Under the pieces are notes generated by a model. That model ran no database searches. It saw only the letters and a list, made by a program, of their open reading frames with translations, and had not been told where the DNA came from. From the NCBI GenBank assembly GCA_045580105.1, contig JAZNNH010000038.1, forward strand, positions 1 through 9,762: a stretch of 9,762 nucleotides of DNA, given 5' to 3'. The translations under genes were made by a program, and so were the position numbers. Of this stretch, positions 1-6,022 are shown piece after piece (positions within the stretch are counted from its first letter, which is position 1; each line of letters starts with the position of its first letter). Source of the DNA: RGIG5579 sp045580105 (lineage in GTDB: Bacteria > Bacillota > Clostridia > Oscillospirales > SIG627).

Positions 1-14
1 AGAATTGTGACAAC

Positions 15-48
15 AAAAAGGGCATTTCTCCTGTGCGAAGAAATGCCC
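15..48 (-). terminator. Intrinsic terminator/attenuator hairpin of the rplJ leader
   Basis: Read on the minus strand, GGGCATTTCT (48-39) and AGAAATGCCC (29-20) form a perfect 10-bp stem with a 9-nt loop, followed at once by TTTTT (19-15). This is a textbook rho-independent terminator. It lies about 80 nt downstream of the promoter at 135-163 and before any coding start, so it is placed as an attenuator for the next gene (expected rplJ, beyond the left edge), not as a simple end of the rplKA unit. A plus-strand reading is weaker because the T run is displaced from the stem by several bases. Confidence 0.8.
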
Positions 49-128
49 ATACTTTTTGTATCAGAGCTGTTTCCTCGACAGGCGATGTACTTTCAGAGGA
101 TCAATCCTCACCTGTTGTCTTAGGCAAC
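15..128 (-). promoter_or_regulatory. Ribosomal protein L10-type leader RNA
   Basis: The transcript from the promoter at 135-163 would run leftward through a structured leader and end in the terminator hairpin at 15-48. Near its 5' end are CCTAAGACAACAGGTG and, about 30 nt later, CGCCTGTCGAGG. ACAGG (115-111) can pair with CCTGT (82-78), and between them GAGGA/TCCTC (109-105 with 100-96) forms a small hairpin. The AGACxxCAGG and CCTGxCGAGG pair is what I remember of the Firmicute L10 leader, to which L10(L12)4 binds for autoregulation of rplJ-rplL. Position directly downstream of rplKA agrees. The family call is from memory of the motif. The structure itself is visible. Confidence 0.7.
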
Positions 129-134
129 AAACGG

Positions 135-163
135 ATTATAACACGCGCTATCGCGTTTGTCAA
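135..163 (-). promoter_or_regulatory. Perfect-consensus SigA promoter for the rplJ leader
   Basis: On the minus strand TTGACA (163-158) and TATAAT (140-135) are separated by exactly 17 bp, the full vegetative consensus. The -35 box lies 6 bp beyond the rplA stop codon, so rplJL has its own strong start point in addition to read-through from rplKA. The predicted start is near 128. The spacer contains the self-complementary run CGCGATAGCGCG. Confidence 0.88.
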
Positions 164-169
164 GCTTTT

Positions 170-862
170 TTAACCAAGCTTTGCGGGATTTACTTTTACG
201 CCGGGGCCCATGGTAGAAGCAACGACACAGCTCTTGATGTACTGACCTTTTGCTGCGGCGGGTTTTGCTTTTACGATAGCACCCATGATTGCATCGAAGT
301 TTTCGATGAGTTTTTCTTTGCCGAAGGAAGCTTTACCGATGGGGCAGTGGATGATGTTGGTCTTGTCAAGACGGTATTCGATCTTACCTGCCTTGGCATC
401 CTGAACTGCCTTTGCCACGTTGGGGGTAACGGTACCTGCTTTGGGGTTCGGCATCAAGCCCTTAGGACCGAGCACTTTACCCAAACGACCGATGACGCCC
501 ATCATGTCGGGAGTTGCGATTACAACGTCAAATTCAAACCAGTTTTCGTTCTGGATTCTGGCAACCAGATCTTCTGCGCCTACGTAGTCGGAACCGGCTT
601 CTTCAGCAGCTTTTGCGTTGTCACCCTTCGCGAAAACGAGGGTGCGAACCTTTTTACCGGTACCGTTGGGGAGAACAACAGCGCCACGAACCTGCTGGTC
701 AGCGTGACGGGAGTCAACACCCAAACGAACGTGAAGCTCGATGGTTTCATCGAATTTTGCTTTGGCAGTGGCGATGACGTTCTCAAAAGCTTCTTCGGTA
801 TCAAAGAGCTTGTGGGTGTCAAATGCTTCGACACTTGCCTGATATTTCTTGCCTTTTTTCAT
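170..862 (-). CDS. rplA: 50S ribosomal protein L1
   Basis: The 230-residue product matches L1 in length and sequence. L1 binds the 23S rRNA L1 stalk, helps move the deacylated tRNA from the E site, and in many bacteria represses its own operon by binding mRNA. Visible family signatures are the N-terminal Lys-rich segment, RTLVFAKGD at about 73-81, the glycine-rich LGPKGLMPNPKAGTV run near 131-145, and the C-terminal STMGPGVKVNP stretch. The start ATG (862-860) follows AAAGGAG at 880-874 with an 11-nt spacer. It lies 19 nt after rplK, so the two are co-transcribed, and it ends 6 bp before the next promoter. Nothing looks truncated. Confidence 0.97.
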   Translation of the reverse strand: MKKGKKYQASVEAFDTHKLFDTEEAFENVIATAKAKFDETIELHVRLGVDSRHADQQVRGAVVLPNGTGKKVRTLVFAKGDNAKAAEEAGSDYVGAEDLVARIQNENWFEFDVVIATPDMMGVIGRLGKVLGPKGLMPNPKAGTVTPNVAKAVQDAKAGKIEYRLDKTNIIHCPIGKASFGKEKLIENFDAIMGAIVKAKPAAAKGQYIKSCVVASTMGPGVKVNPAKLG

Positions 863-881
863 GTTATGTGTCGCTCCTTTC

Positions 882-1307
882 TTACTCTTCCACAGTGACG
901 CCCATGCTGCGTGCGGTTCCTGCGATCATGCTCATAGCAGTTTCGATGGAAGCGGCGTTCAAGTCGGGCATTTTCTGGGTGGCGATGGCGCGCAGCTGTT
1001 CCTGAGTCAGTTTTGCAACCTTGGTCTTGTTGGGAACTGCGGAGCCGGATTCGATGCCGACAGCCTTCTTAACCAGAACTGCTGCGGGAGGAGTTTTGGT
1101 GATGAAAGAGAAGGTTCTGTCAGAGTAGATGGTGATGACAACGGGGATGATCAGACCGATGTCGTTTTTGGTACGCTCATTGAACTCCTTACAGAAGTTG
1201 GGGATGGCGATACCGTGCTGACCCAGTGCAGGACCGACAGGGGGTCCGGGCATTGCCTTTGCAGCGGGGAGCTGGAGCTTAACATAAGCTACGATTTTTT
1301 TTGCCAT
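882..1307 (-). CDS. rplK: 50S ribosomal protein L11
   Basis: The 141-residue product is full-length L11, which binds the GTPase-associated centre of 23S rRNA and forms the base of the L10-L12 stalk. The N-terminal domain carries GPPVGPALGQHG (about 21-32), including the proline pair of the thiostrepton-binding region. KTPPAAVLVKK lies near 71-81, and the C-terminal rRNA-binding domain ends with KMPDLNAA and GTARSMGV. The start is preceded by GAAAGGAG with a 7-nt spacer. It is first in the rplK-rplA pair and is preceded by a structured leader (1308-1414) that may control it. No unusual residues were seen. Confidence 0.97.
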   Translation of the reverse strand: MAKKIVAYVKLQLPAAKAMPGPPVGPALGQHGIAIPNFCKEFNERTKNDIGLIIPVVITIYSDRTFSFITKTPPAAVLVKKAVGIESGSAVPNKTKVAKLTQEQLRAIATQKMPDLNAASIETAMSMIAGTARSMGVTVEE

Positions 1308-1332
1308 AATGGTACTCCTTTCGTGGTATGGC

Positions 1333-1405
1333 GGGAACCGAAGTTTTGATTCCCTCCCACAACTGCTCGTCTGAGCAGTTGTTTAAGCCCTTTCGGGCGT
1401 TAAAC
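1333..1405 (-). promoter_or_regulatory. Stacked hairpins in rplK leader, candidate L1 autoregulatory site
   Basis: The nusG-rplK gap can fold in three places. In plus coordinates, GTTTAA-GCCC and GGGC-g-TTAAAC (1381-1405) enclose a 4-nt loop (GAAA on the minus strand). ACAACTGCTC and GAGCAGTTGT (1359-1382) form a perfect 10-bp stem with a 4-nt loop. GGGAACC and GATTCCC (1333-1354) form a 7-bp stem with one G-T pair. The first two share two bases, so they may compete. Neither is followed by a T run, so they do not look like terminators. On the minus strand the second stem is followed by GTGGGAGGG. Control of rplKA by L1 is known in other bacteria; assigning that role here is inference. Confidence 0.5.
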
Positions 1406-1414
1406 CAAATTGAA

Positions 1415-1945
1415 TTAGACTAGTTGGACCCAAGCGGAATCCAGTTCGATCTTGGTGCTTCTGCCGTGAAGGTCAGCCAGAACCTTGATCTTCTTGAAGT
1501 TGTCGGAAATCTCTTCCACAACAGCGGAAGAAATATGTGCTGCCAAGGGACCGTCGATGACGCGCACCTTGTCGCCCACCTTGTAGGGCAGGGATTCGGT
1601 TGCACTTTCTACGCCGAGCGCTGCCACTTCCTCATCGGAAAGGACAACGGGCATCGATCCGGGACCCACAAAACCGGTAACACCGGTCGTGTTTCTAACA
1701 ATGTGCCAGCTTTCGTCGTTCATGATCATTTTAACCAGAACGTAGCTGGGGAAAATTTTGCGTTCTGCAACGCCGTCGCCGCCTTCGGATTCCGGAATTT
1801 TTTCCATGGGAATCTTGATGGCTTGGATCAGATCGCTCACCTTGCGGTTTTCCACGATCTTTTCCAAATTTACGGCAACCTTGTTTTCGTATCCCGAATA
1901 GGTATGAACGACATACCAATGGGGAGTCAGATTATCTTCCAGCAT
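1415..1945 (-). CDS. nusG: Transcription termination/antitermination factor NusG
   Basis: The 176-residue product is close to the usual 175-181 residues. The N-terminal NGN domain, which binds RNA polymerase, shows WYVVHTYSGYENKV (about 10-23) and SYVLVKMIMNDESWHIVRNTTGVTGFVG spread over roughly 67-94. The C-terminal KOW domain starts at VGDKVRVIDGP (about 122-132). This domain is odd. The usual F-x-G-x-V turn is replaced by a segment two residues longer without glycine (LAAHISSAVVEE). The phenylalanine equivalent to E. coli Phe165, used to contact S10 and Rho, is histidine (DLHGRST). The start ATG has AAGGAGG five bases upstream. It sits 27 nt after secE and 107 nt before rplK. Confidence 0.95.
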   Translation of the reverse strand: MLEDNLTPHWYVVHTYSGYENKVAVNLEKIVENRKVSDLIQAIKIPMEKIPESEGGDGVAERKIFPSYVLVKMIMNDESWHIVRNTTGVTGFVGPGSMPVVLSDEEVAALGVESATESLPYKVGDKVRVIDGPLAAHISSAVVEEISDNFKKIKVLADLHGRSTKIELDSAWVQLV

Positions 1946-1972
1946 GATTGCCTCCTTGCGAAAAGCCGTTTA

Positions 1973-2236
1973 TTAACCGATGATAAGTTTCGTGAAAAGA
2001 AGGTCGAGAAGACCGATCACAAGACCGCATACAGCAAGAGCGGCAACCACGATTCCGGTGTCGTGAAGGACACGGTTCTTGGGATACCAAACGATCTTTT
2101 TCATCTCGCTGCGATATTCTTTCAAGAAATTAGCACACTTCTTGAAAAAGCCGGGCTTTTTGGCTTTCTTAACCTTTTTATCGGAACTTTTCTGAGGAGC
2201 TTCCTGGGCGGAATTCGTTTTGATTTCTTCTGCCAT
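1973..2236 (-). CDS. secE: Preprotein translocase subunit SecE
   Basis: The 87-residue product is the short, single-span SecE of Gram-positive bacteria; it clamps SecY in the membrane translocon. About 30 polar residues rich in Lys, Ser and Gln come first, then a basic amphipathic segment, then the family motif EYRSEMKKIVWYPK at about 40-53. One hydrophobic span follows at about 61-81 (GIVVAALAVCGLVIGLL), and the tail is very short. The start ATG follows TTAGGAGA. The secE-nusG order, with 27-nt gaps on both sides, is the near-universal arrangement and supports the call strongly despite the low complexity of the N terminus. Confidence 0.93.
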   Translation of the reverse strand: MAEEIKTNSAQEAPQKSSDKKVKKAKKPGFFKKCANFLKEYRSEMKKIVWYPKNRVLHDTGIVVAALAVCGLVIGLLDLLFTKLIIG

Positions 2237-2263
2237 TTCTATTCTCCTAAATACTAAAATTTC

Positions 2264-2413
2264 TTACTTGGTTTCTTTGTGTACGGTGTGCTTGCGGCAG
2301 AACGGGCAGAACTTTCTCATTTCCAAACGGTCGGGATCGTTCTTTTTGTTCTTCATCGTATCGTAATTTCTTTGTTTGCACTCGGTGCAAGCAAGTGTGA
2401 TTCTTTCTCTCAT
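2264..2413 (-). CDS. rpmG: 50S ribosomal protein L33, zinc-binding form
   Basis: A short frame of 49 codons encodes a protein beginning MRERITLACTECKQRNY and ending HTVHKETK. Four cysteines in two CxxC pairs (residues 9/12 and 36/39) mark the zinc-containing C+ form of L33, a small large-subunit protein near the E site. The Asp-Pro-Asp-Arg-Leu-Glu (DPDRLE) stretch before the second pair is typical. The start ATG has GGAGG five bases upstream. It is the first gene of the leftward unit and lies 27 nt before secE, the usual place for rpmG in Gram-positive genomes. No tRNA-Trp gene is present between rpmG and secE. Confidence 0.96.
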   Translation of the reverse strand: MRERITLACTECKQRNYDTMKNKKNDPDRLEMRKFCPFCRKHTVHKETK

Positions 2414-2433
2414 GATATCCTCCGAATTATGAC

Positions 2434-2446
2434 CCGCCTTGGGCGG
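2434..2446 (-). promoter_or_regulatory. Small hairpin in the rpmG leader
   Basis: CCGCC (2434-2438) and GGCGG (2442-2446) form a 5-bp GC stem with a 3-nt loop, about 10 bases upstream of the rpmG ribosome binding site at 2423-2419. It lies within the roughly 84-nt untranslated leader. It has no T run after it. A role in translation control is possible but unproven. Confidence 0.3.
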
Positions 2447-2503
2447 TGATTCTCCCTCAAACGGCTTATCTTCCCATAAAAAAAGACCCCGAGAGGTTTA
2501 AAC

Positions 2504-2532
2504 ATTATAGCAAAGATGACCTCTTTTGTCAA
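2504..2532 (-). promoter_or_regulatory. Perfect-consensus SigA promoter of rpmG-secE-nusG-rplKA
   Basis: On the minus strand TTGACA (2532-2527) and TATAAT (2509-2504) have a 17-bp spacer, an exact vegetative consensus. The stretch upstream of the -35 (about 2533-2560) is nearly all T and A in this orientation, as expected for an UP element. Predicted start is near 2497, giving about 84 nt of leader before the rpmG ATG. Confidence 0.9.
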
Positions 2533-2640
2533 TACAAAAAAAGAAAAAGTTCATTTTTTGTTTGCCACCGAAAAAATAACGGAAAAACGGAAGGTTCTCA
2601 CAAAAAAAATAAAAAAACTCTTTCCCTCTTTGTAAAGATG

Positions 2641-2649
2641 TGATATAAT
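2641..2649 (+). promoter_or_regulatory. Extended -10 promoter for the rimM unit
   Basis: TGATATAATA contains a TGn motif (2641-2643) joined to a perfect TATAAT (2644-2649). The -35 region near 2621-2626 (TTTCCC) is poor, as tolerated by extended -10 promoters. A start near 2656 would leave only about 5 nt before the upstream ATG at 2661, but about 35 nt before the GTG at 2691, so the promoter position also helps choose the rimM start. Confidence 0.7.
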
Positions 2650-2690
2650 ATCATAATAATATGGAAAGAAATCGATACGAGGATGCGTTT

Positions 2691-3197
2691 GTGAAGCAAC
2701 ACTTCTTGGAAGCGGGAAAGGTCCGCAACACCCACGCGCTGCGCGGGGAAGTCAAGTTCGAATGCTTTTTGGAGGGAGCAAAGCCCCTTTCCAAAATTGA
2801 GTTTTTATATCCTGCCCCCAAAGAAGAGAAACCGCTGAAAATTCTCTCCTGCCGTCCGCAGGGCGAGGTGTTTCTGGTTTCGTTCGAGGGCGTGGATACG
2901 GTGGAACAGGCATCGCTTTTGAAGGGAAAAGTGCTCTACGTTTCCCGGAAAGAAGCGGATCCGGACGGAAACAAAGTCTATTTTGCCGATCTGATCGGTC
3001 TTCCTTTGATTGAAGATCGTACCGGCGAAGCTTACGGGGTTATCCGCGAGGTCACCAGCCGCGGGGCAGGCGAACTGTTTTTGGTTGCCTTGTCGGACGG
3101 AAGAGAGGCGTATTTTCCCGTGGTGAAAGACTGGATCGTGAACATGGACGCGGAAGCAGGCGTTTTCGTTTCTGCGCCGGAAGGGATCTTTGACTGA
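2691..3197 (+). CDS. rimM: Ribosome maturation factor RimM
   Basis: RimM binds S19 and helps mature the 3' domain of 16S rRNA in the 30S subunit. The N-terminal barrel domain is recognised by FLEAGKVRNTHALRGEVK. The C-terminal PRC-barrel covers YFADLIGLPLIED through the terminal APEGIFD. An in-frame ATG at 2661 would give 178 residues, but it has no ribosome binding site and lies about 5 nt from the predicted transcript start. GTG at 2691 has GAGGA (2679-2683) seven bases upstream and yields 168 residues beginning MKQHFLEAGK, the normal family start, so I chose it. The stop overlaps the trmD start by one base (TGATG), implying translational coupling. Confidence 0.93.
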   Translation: MKQHFLEAGKVRNTHALRGEVKFECFLEGAKPLSKIEFLYPAPKEEKPLKILSCRPQGEVFLVSFEGVDTVEQASLLKGKVLYVSRKEADPDGNKVYFADLIGLPLIEDRTGEAYGVIREVTSRGAGELFLVALSDGREAYFPVVKDWIVNMDAEAGVFVSAPEGIFD

Positions 3198-3904
3198 TGG
3201 CACCGATGCGTTTTGATATTATGACGCTCTTTCCCGATTTGGTGGATACGATCCTTTCGGAAAGCATCATCGGCAGAGCAAGAAAAGCCGGTATCTTGGA
3301 AATTGCTACCCATAACATCCGTGATTATTCCAAAGATAAATTCCGTCGTGTGGACGATACTCCCTACGGTGGGGGAAAGGGCATGCTGATGAAGCCCGAT
3401 CCGATTTGCGATTGCTTTGACAGCATCACAGCGCCGTTCCCCGAAAAACCCTATACGGTTTATATGTCCCCGAAAGGCACGGTCTTCACGCAGGAAAAAG
3501 CGAAAGAGCTGGCTCAAAAGGATCACATCGTGATTCTTTGCGGGCACTATGAAGGGGTTGACCAGCGCGCCATCGACGCCATTGTGGATGAGGAGATTTC
3601 CATCGGCGATTACGTTTTGACCGGCGGGGAAGTGCCGGCAACGGTTTTGGTAGATGCGGTTTCCCGCTTGCAGGACGGCGTTTTGTCCGATCCGGAATGC
3701 TACGAAAAGGAAAGTCATTCCCAGCCCTTGTTGGAGTATCCGCAGTATACGCGCCCGTATGAGTTTCGTGGAGAAACAGTGCCGGACGTGCTGATCAGCG
3801 GGCACCACAAAAAAATCGAAGCGTGGCGCCGAGAAATGGCGCTTCAGATCACGCGGGAAAAGCGTCCGGATCTGTTGAAGGATGAATCGATCGACAAAAA
3901 ATGA
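3197..3904 (+). CDS. trmD: tRNA (guanine37-N1)-methyltransferase TrmD
   Basis: TrmD methylates G37 of tRNAs with a G at position 36, using S-adenosylmethionine bound in a deep trefoil knot; this prevents frameshifting. The 235 residues are near the family length. Visible motifs are DDTPYGGGKGMLM (53-65), the knot strands SPKG (91-94), LCGHYEGVD (114-122) and SIGDYVLTGGE (135-145), the catalytic-loop Arg157 in DAVSRL, and YPQYTRP (181-187). By alignment from memory, the E. coli Asp169 site is Glu172 here (KESHS). The start chosen overlaps the rimM stop; an inner ATG at 3206 gives MRFDIMTLFP, which also fits the family. The stop overlaps an upstream possible start of the next gene by four bases. 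Confidence 0.96.
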   Translation: MAPMRFDIMTLFPDLVDTILSESIIGRARKAGILEIATHNIRDYSKDKFRRVDDTPYGGGKGMLMKPDPICDCFDSITAPFPEKPYTVYMSPKGTVFTQEKAKELAQKDHIVILCGHYEGVDQRAIDAIVDEEISIGDYVLTGGEVPATVLVDAVSRLQDGVLSDPECYEKESHSQPLLEYPQYTRPYEFRGETVPDVLISGHHKKIEAWRREMALQITREKRPDLLKDESIDKK

Positions 3905-3927
3905 AACATCAGAAAAGGAGAAGAACC

Positions 3928-5583
3928 GTGGCAGAAAAGAACCCTTTTTCCGTGACCGCTTGGCTGTATGATTTGGGCGCACGGATCCAGTTTCGCCCTT
4001 CTTGCTCCTTTGGGGCTTCCACGGCTCCGGAAACCAAACCGTTGAGCGCCATCGGAGCGCGGATCTTGCCCTATAAAAAAAGAGTCAAGTCCGCCCTTTC
4101 CAAAATGGCGGAGCAAAGTGCGATTTTAGAATGCTTGCGCCGCGCTCTCGCGCACTTTTTTGCGCTGCGCGTGCGCTCGTTCGGCGTGTTTTTCTTCAGC
4201 TGCGGCTTTTTCCAGATTCTGCAGTTCTTTTTAGGGGCGTTTCTCCCCGGATTTTCCGTCGGCGAAGAGAATCTGGTTTTCGGGGTTGCTCAAATCTTTT
4301 TGACCCTGCTTTGTTCCTTTGCCCGCGGAAGCGTGGCAGACGCCCTGCGGCACAGCTTTTTGTTCCGTTCGATTTTGCATCCCTTTTTCGGCTTGCAGGA
4401 ATGGCAGATCCCATCCGGCAAGAATCGGGACAATTTGCTGGTCATGTTTCTTTCCGGCGCCATTGTCGGCGTACTGACTCTTTTGATCTCTCCGGTTCAA
4501 ATCGCGATCGGGGTTTTGCTGTTCGTCTTGATTTGCTATCTCTTTTTTGCACCGGAGGCAGGGCTGATACTTTGCTTGACCGGAACGGTGTTTTTGCCGG
4601 TGGAAACGGTTTCCGGCTTTGTTTTGATCACGCTGGTTTCGTTTCTCTTTAAATGCTCGGTGGGAAAACGCAGTCTTGTCTTTTCCCCGATGGATCCGGT
4701 CGTGTTTTTCTTTTTGTTGCCGTTTTTATCGGAATCGGGAGCCATATCTTTCTTCTCCCTGTTTTTCCTTTATTATCTGACTTCTTGTCTGGTTCGCAGT
4801 GTATCTGTCCTCGGGCGGCTTTTGACTTCGTTTTGCGCGGTTTGCGTGATGGGGTCGTTGCTGCTTGTGTTGCGGCAGGTGGTGCTGTTTTTCCTACCGG
4901 AAGCATTGGTGCGCATCAAAGCGCTCGAATCCGTATTTTTTGTTACCCCTTCGGAATCGTACGGATTGGTTTTTGCCATGGCGATTCCCTTGGTTTTGGG
5001 CTTGATGAGAAGTGGCTCTACGAGAGGAAAGAAAGTGGTTCGATTCGCTTCGTTCTTGCTCCTGCTCGTCTCGCTTCTTTTGGTGCGAAGCAGTGTGGTT
5101 TGGGTTGCGGCTATCGTCGGCGTGATGGTATACTTTTTGTTTTCTTACCGATCTTCCCTGATTCTGATGTGTCTTTTGGGACTCGGAACCATCACCCTTT
5201 TGAACGTTTTGCCCACCAATCTTTTGCGCGCGGTGCTCAACATATTCGGGATGAACGAGAGCTCTTTTCACGTGGCTGCACAATCCAATTACAGCTTTCT
5301 TCATTTTCTGTATGAGAAGGGCCGCCTGATTTGGGTGCTTCTGTTCTTTTTCGTGTTGCTTTTGTTTGTGTGGGAAACGGTTCGTTTCTGTGTCCGAACC
5401 ACCAAAAGAGAAGTTCATTTGCGCGTTTTAGGCGTGCTTTGTTCCGTTGCGGTGTTTTTCGCCACTTCTGTTCAGACCGTATCGCTCGATTCCCGCAGTT
5501 TGATTTTGTTTGTGATTCTGCTTGCCCTGCCTCGTGCCGCGTTCCGTGTTGCGGAAAGGGAAGAGATCCGACTTCCGTACTGA
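3928..5583 (+). CDS. O-antigen-polymerase/ligase-like multi-spanning membrane protein
   Basis: This 551-residue protein is strongly hydrophobic, with about 12 likely membrane spans from residue 84 to the end after a basic, soluble N-terminal part of about 80 residues. Near 208-280 it has an APEAGLIL segment, a hydrophobic pair, a basic link (VGKRSLVFSPMDP) and another span. A Ser/Arg-rich short loop follows near 360-370, and an NYSFLHFLYEKG segment near 454-465 resembles the HNxYLxxLxExG loop of WaaL/Wzy-type enzymes. Those enzymes polymerise or transfer lipid-linked glycans outside the membrane. The GTG at 3928 has AAAAGGAG seven bases upstream; an in-frame ATG at 3901, overlapping the trmD stop, lacks one. 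The family call is by pattern; the substrate is unknown. Confidence 0.6.
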   Translation: MAEKNPFSVTAWLYDLGARIQFRPSCSFGASTAPETKPLSAIGARILPYKKRVKSALSKMAEQSAILECLRRALAHFFALRVRSFGVFFFSCGFFQILQFFLGAFLPGFSVGEENLVFGVAQIFLTLLCSFARGSVADALRHSFLFRSILHPFFGLQEWQIPSGKNRDNLLVMFLSGAIVGVLTLLISPVQIAIGVLLFVLICYLFFAPEAGLILCLTGTVFLPVETVSGFVLITLVSFLFKCSVGKRSLVFSPMDPVVFFFLLPFLSESGAISFFSLFFLYYLTSCLVRSVSVLGRLLTSFCAVCVMGSLLLVLRQVVLFFLPEALVRIKALESVFFVTPSESYGLVFAMAIPLVLGLMRSGSTRGKKVVRFASFLLLLVSLLLVRSSVVWVAAIVGVMVYFLFSYRSSLILMCLLGLGTITLLNVLPTNLLRAVLNIFGMNESSFHVAAQSNYSFLHFLYEKGRLIWVLLFFFVLLLFVWETVRFCVRTTKREVHLRVLGVLCSVAVFFATSVQTVSLDSRSLILFVILLALPRAAFRVAEREEIRLPY

Positions 5584-5596
5584 AAGGAGGGCAAAG

Positions 5597-6022
5597 ATGA
5601 AACAAGCGAAAAAAGAAAGCGCAGCGTATAGCTTTTCCTATTTGGACGTGTTTTTCCTTCTTTTGGCGGGGTTTGTTCTGAGTATTTTGATCTACTTTGC
5701 TTCCGATCAGGCGCGCAAGATTCGTCAGATCCCCGACTGCGTGGTTGAGGTGACGGCTTCTTATCGCGATGAAATCATGCACGCCGTTCCCGAAGAAGGA
5801 GAACTTCTTTTTGATGAAAAGGCAAATGTGATCGGTCAGGTACTGGAAGTGGAGATTTTTGATCAAGTCGAAATCAAGGGAGAAACCAAAGTGCGTTTGC
5901 TTTGCTTGACAAAAGGCATTTCGGTCCAAGAAGGGGAACCCTTTTCTTTGGAAACCGCTCGGTCCCGAAATGAGGGAAACGTGGTAAGTGTATCGGAATA
6001 TAAGGAGAAAGATGCGGTATGA
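5597..6022 (+). CDS. Small membrane-anchored protein, DUF4330-like (first copy)
   Basis: This protein has 141 residues. A short basic N-terminal stretch, FSYLD at about 12-16, and one hydrophobic span at about 17-36 are followed by a soluble extracytoplasmic domain of about 100 residues rich in beta-forming residues, with EGELLFDEKANVIGQVLEV near 67-85. FS-x-LD plus a span plus a ge-x-l-x-d...iG-x-v pattern recalls DUF4330, a family of unknown function found near O-antigen-type polymerases in Clostridia; I infer this from memory. The ATG at 5597 has AAAGGAGG six bases upstream. An earlier in-frame ATG at 5522 lies inside the preceding gene and is rejected. It overlaps the next gene by ATGA. 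Confidence 0.7.
   Translation: MKQAKKESAAYSFSYLDVFFLLLAGFVLSILIYFASDQARKIRQIPDCVVEVTASYRDEIMHAVPEEGELLFDEKANVIGQVLEVEIFDQVEIKGETKVRLLCLTKGISVQEGEPFSLETARSRNEGNVVSVSEYKEKDAV

Noticed and set aside
56..898. Long plus-strand open frame of 280 codons opposite rplA
   Set aside because: It is antisense to a clear L1 gene, is rich in Cys and Phe from reverse-complemented codons, matches no family I know, and overlaps the leader and promoter.
1424..2257. Plus-strand open frame of 277 codons spanning nusG and secE
   Set aside because: It runs antisense through two certain genes and an intergenic gap, has no ribosome binding site and no recognisable motif.
2237..2263. Search for tRNA-Trp between rpmG and secE, as in some Gram-positive genomes
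   Set aside because: The gap is only 27 nt and cannot hold a tRNA.
2478..2497. Terminator-like ACCTCTCGGGGTC followed by seven T on the minus strand
   Set aside because: The stem would be about 4 bp, includes a G-T pair, and begins at the predicted transcription start, too early for an intrinsic terminator.
2446..2643. Small plus-strand frame of 65 codons in the divergent gap
   Set aside because: Lys/Phe-rich low-complexity product from A/T tracts, no ribosome binding site, and it overlaps the rpmG promoter and leader.
3032..3982. Minus-strand open frame of 316 codons opposite trmD
   Set aside because: Antisense shadow of trmD and of the rimM end; no plausible start signal and His/Arg/Phe-rich composition typical of reversed codons.
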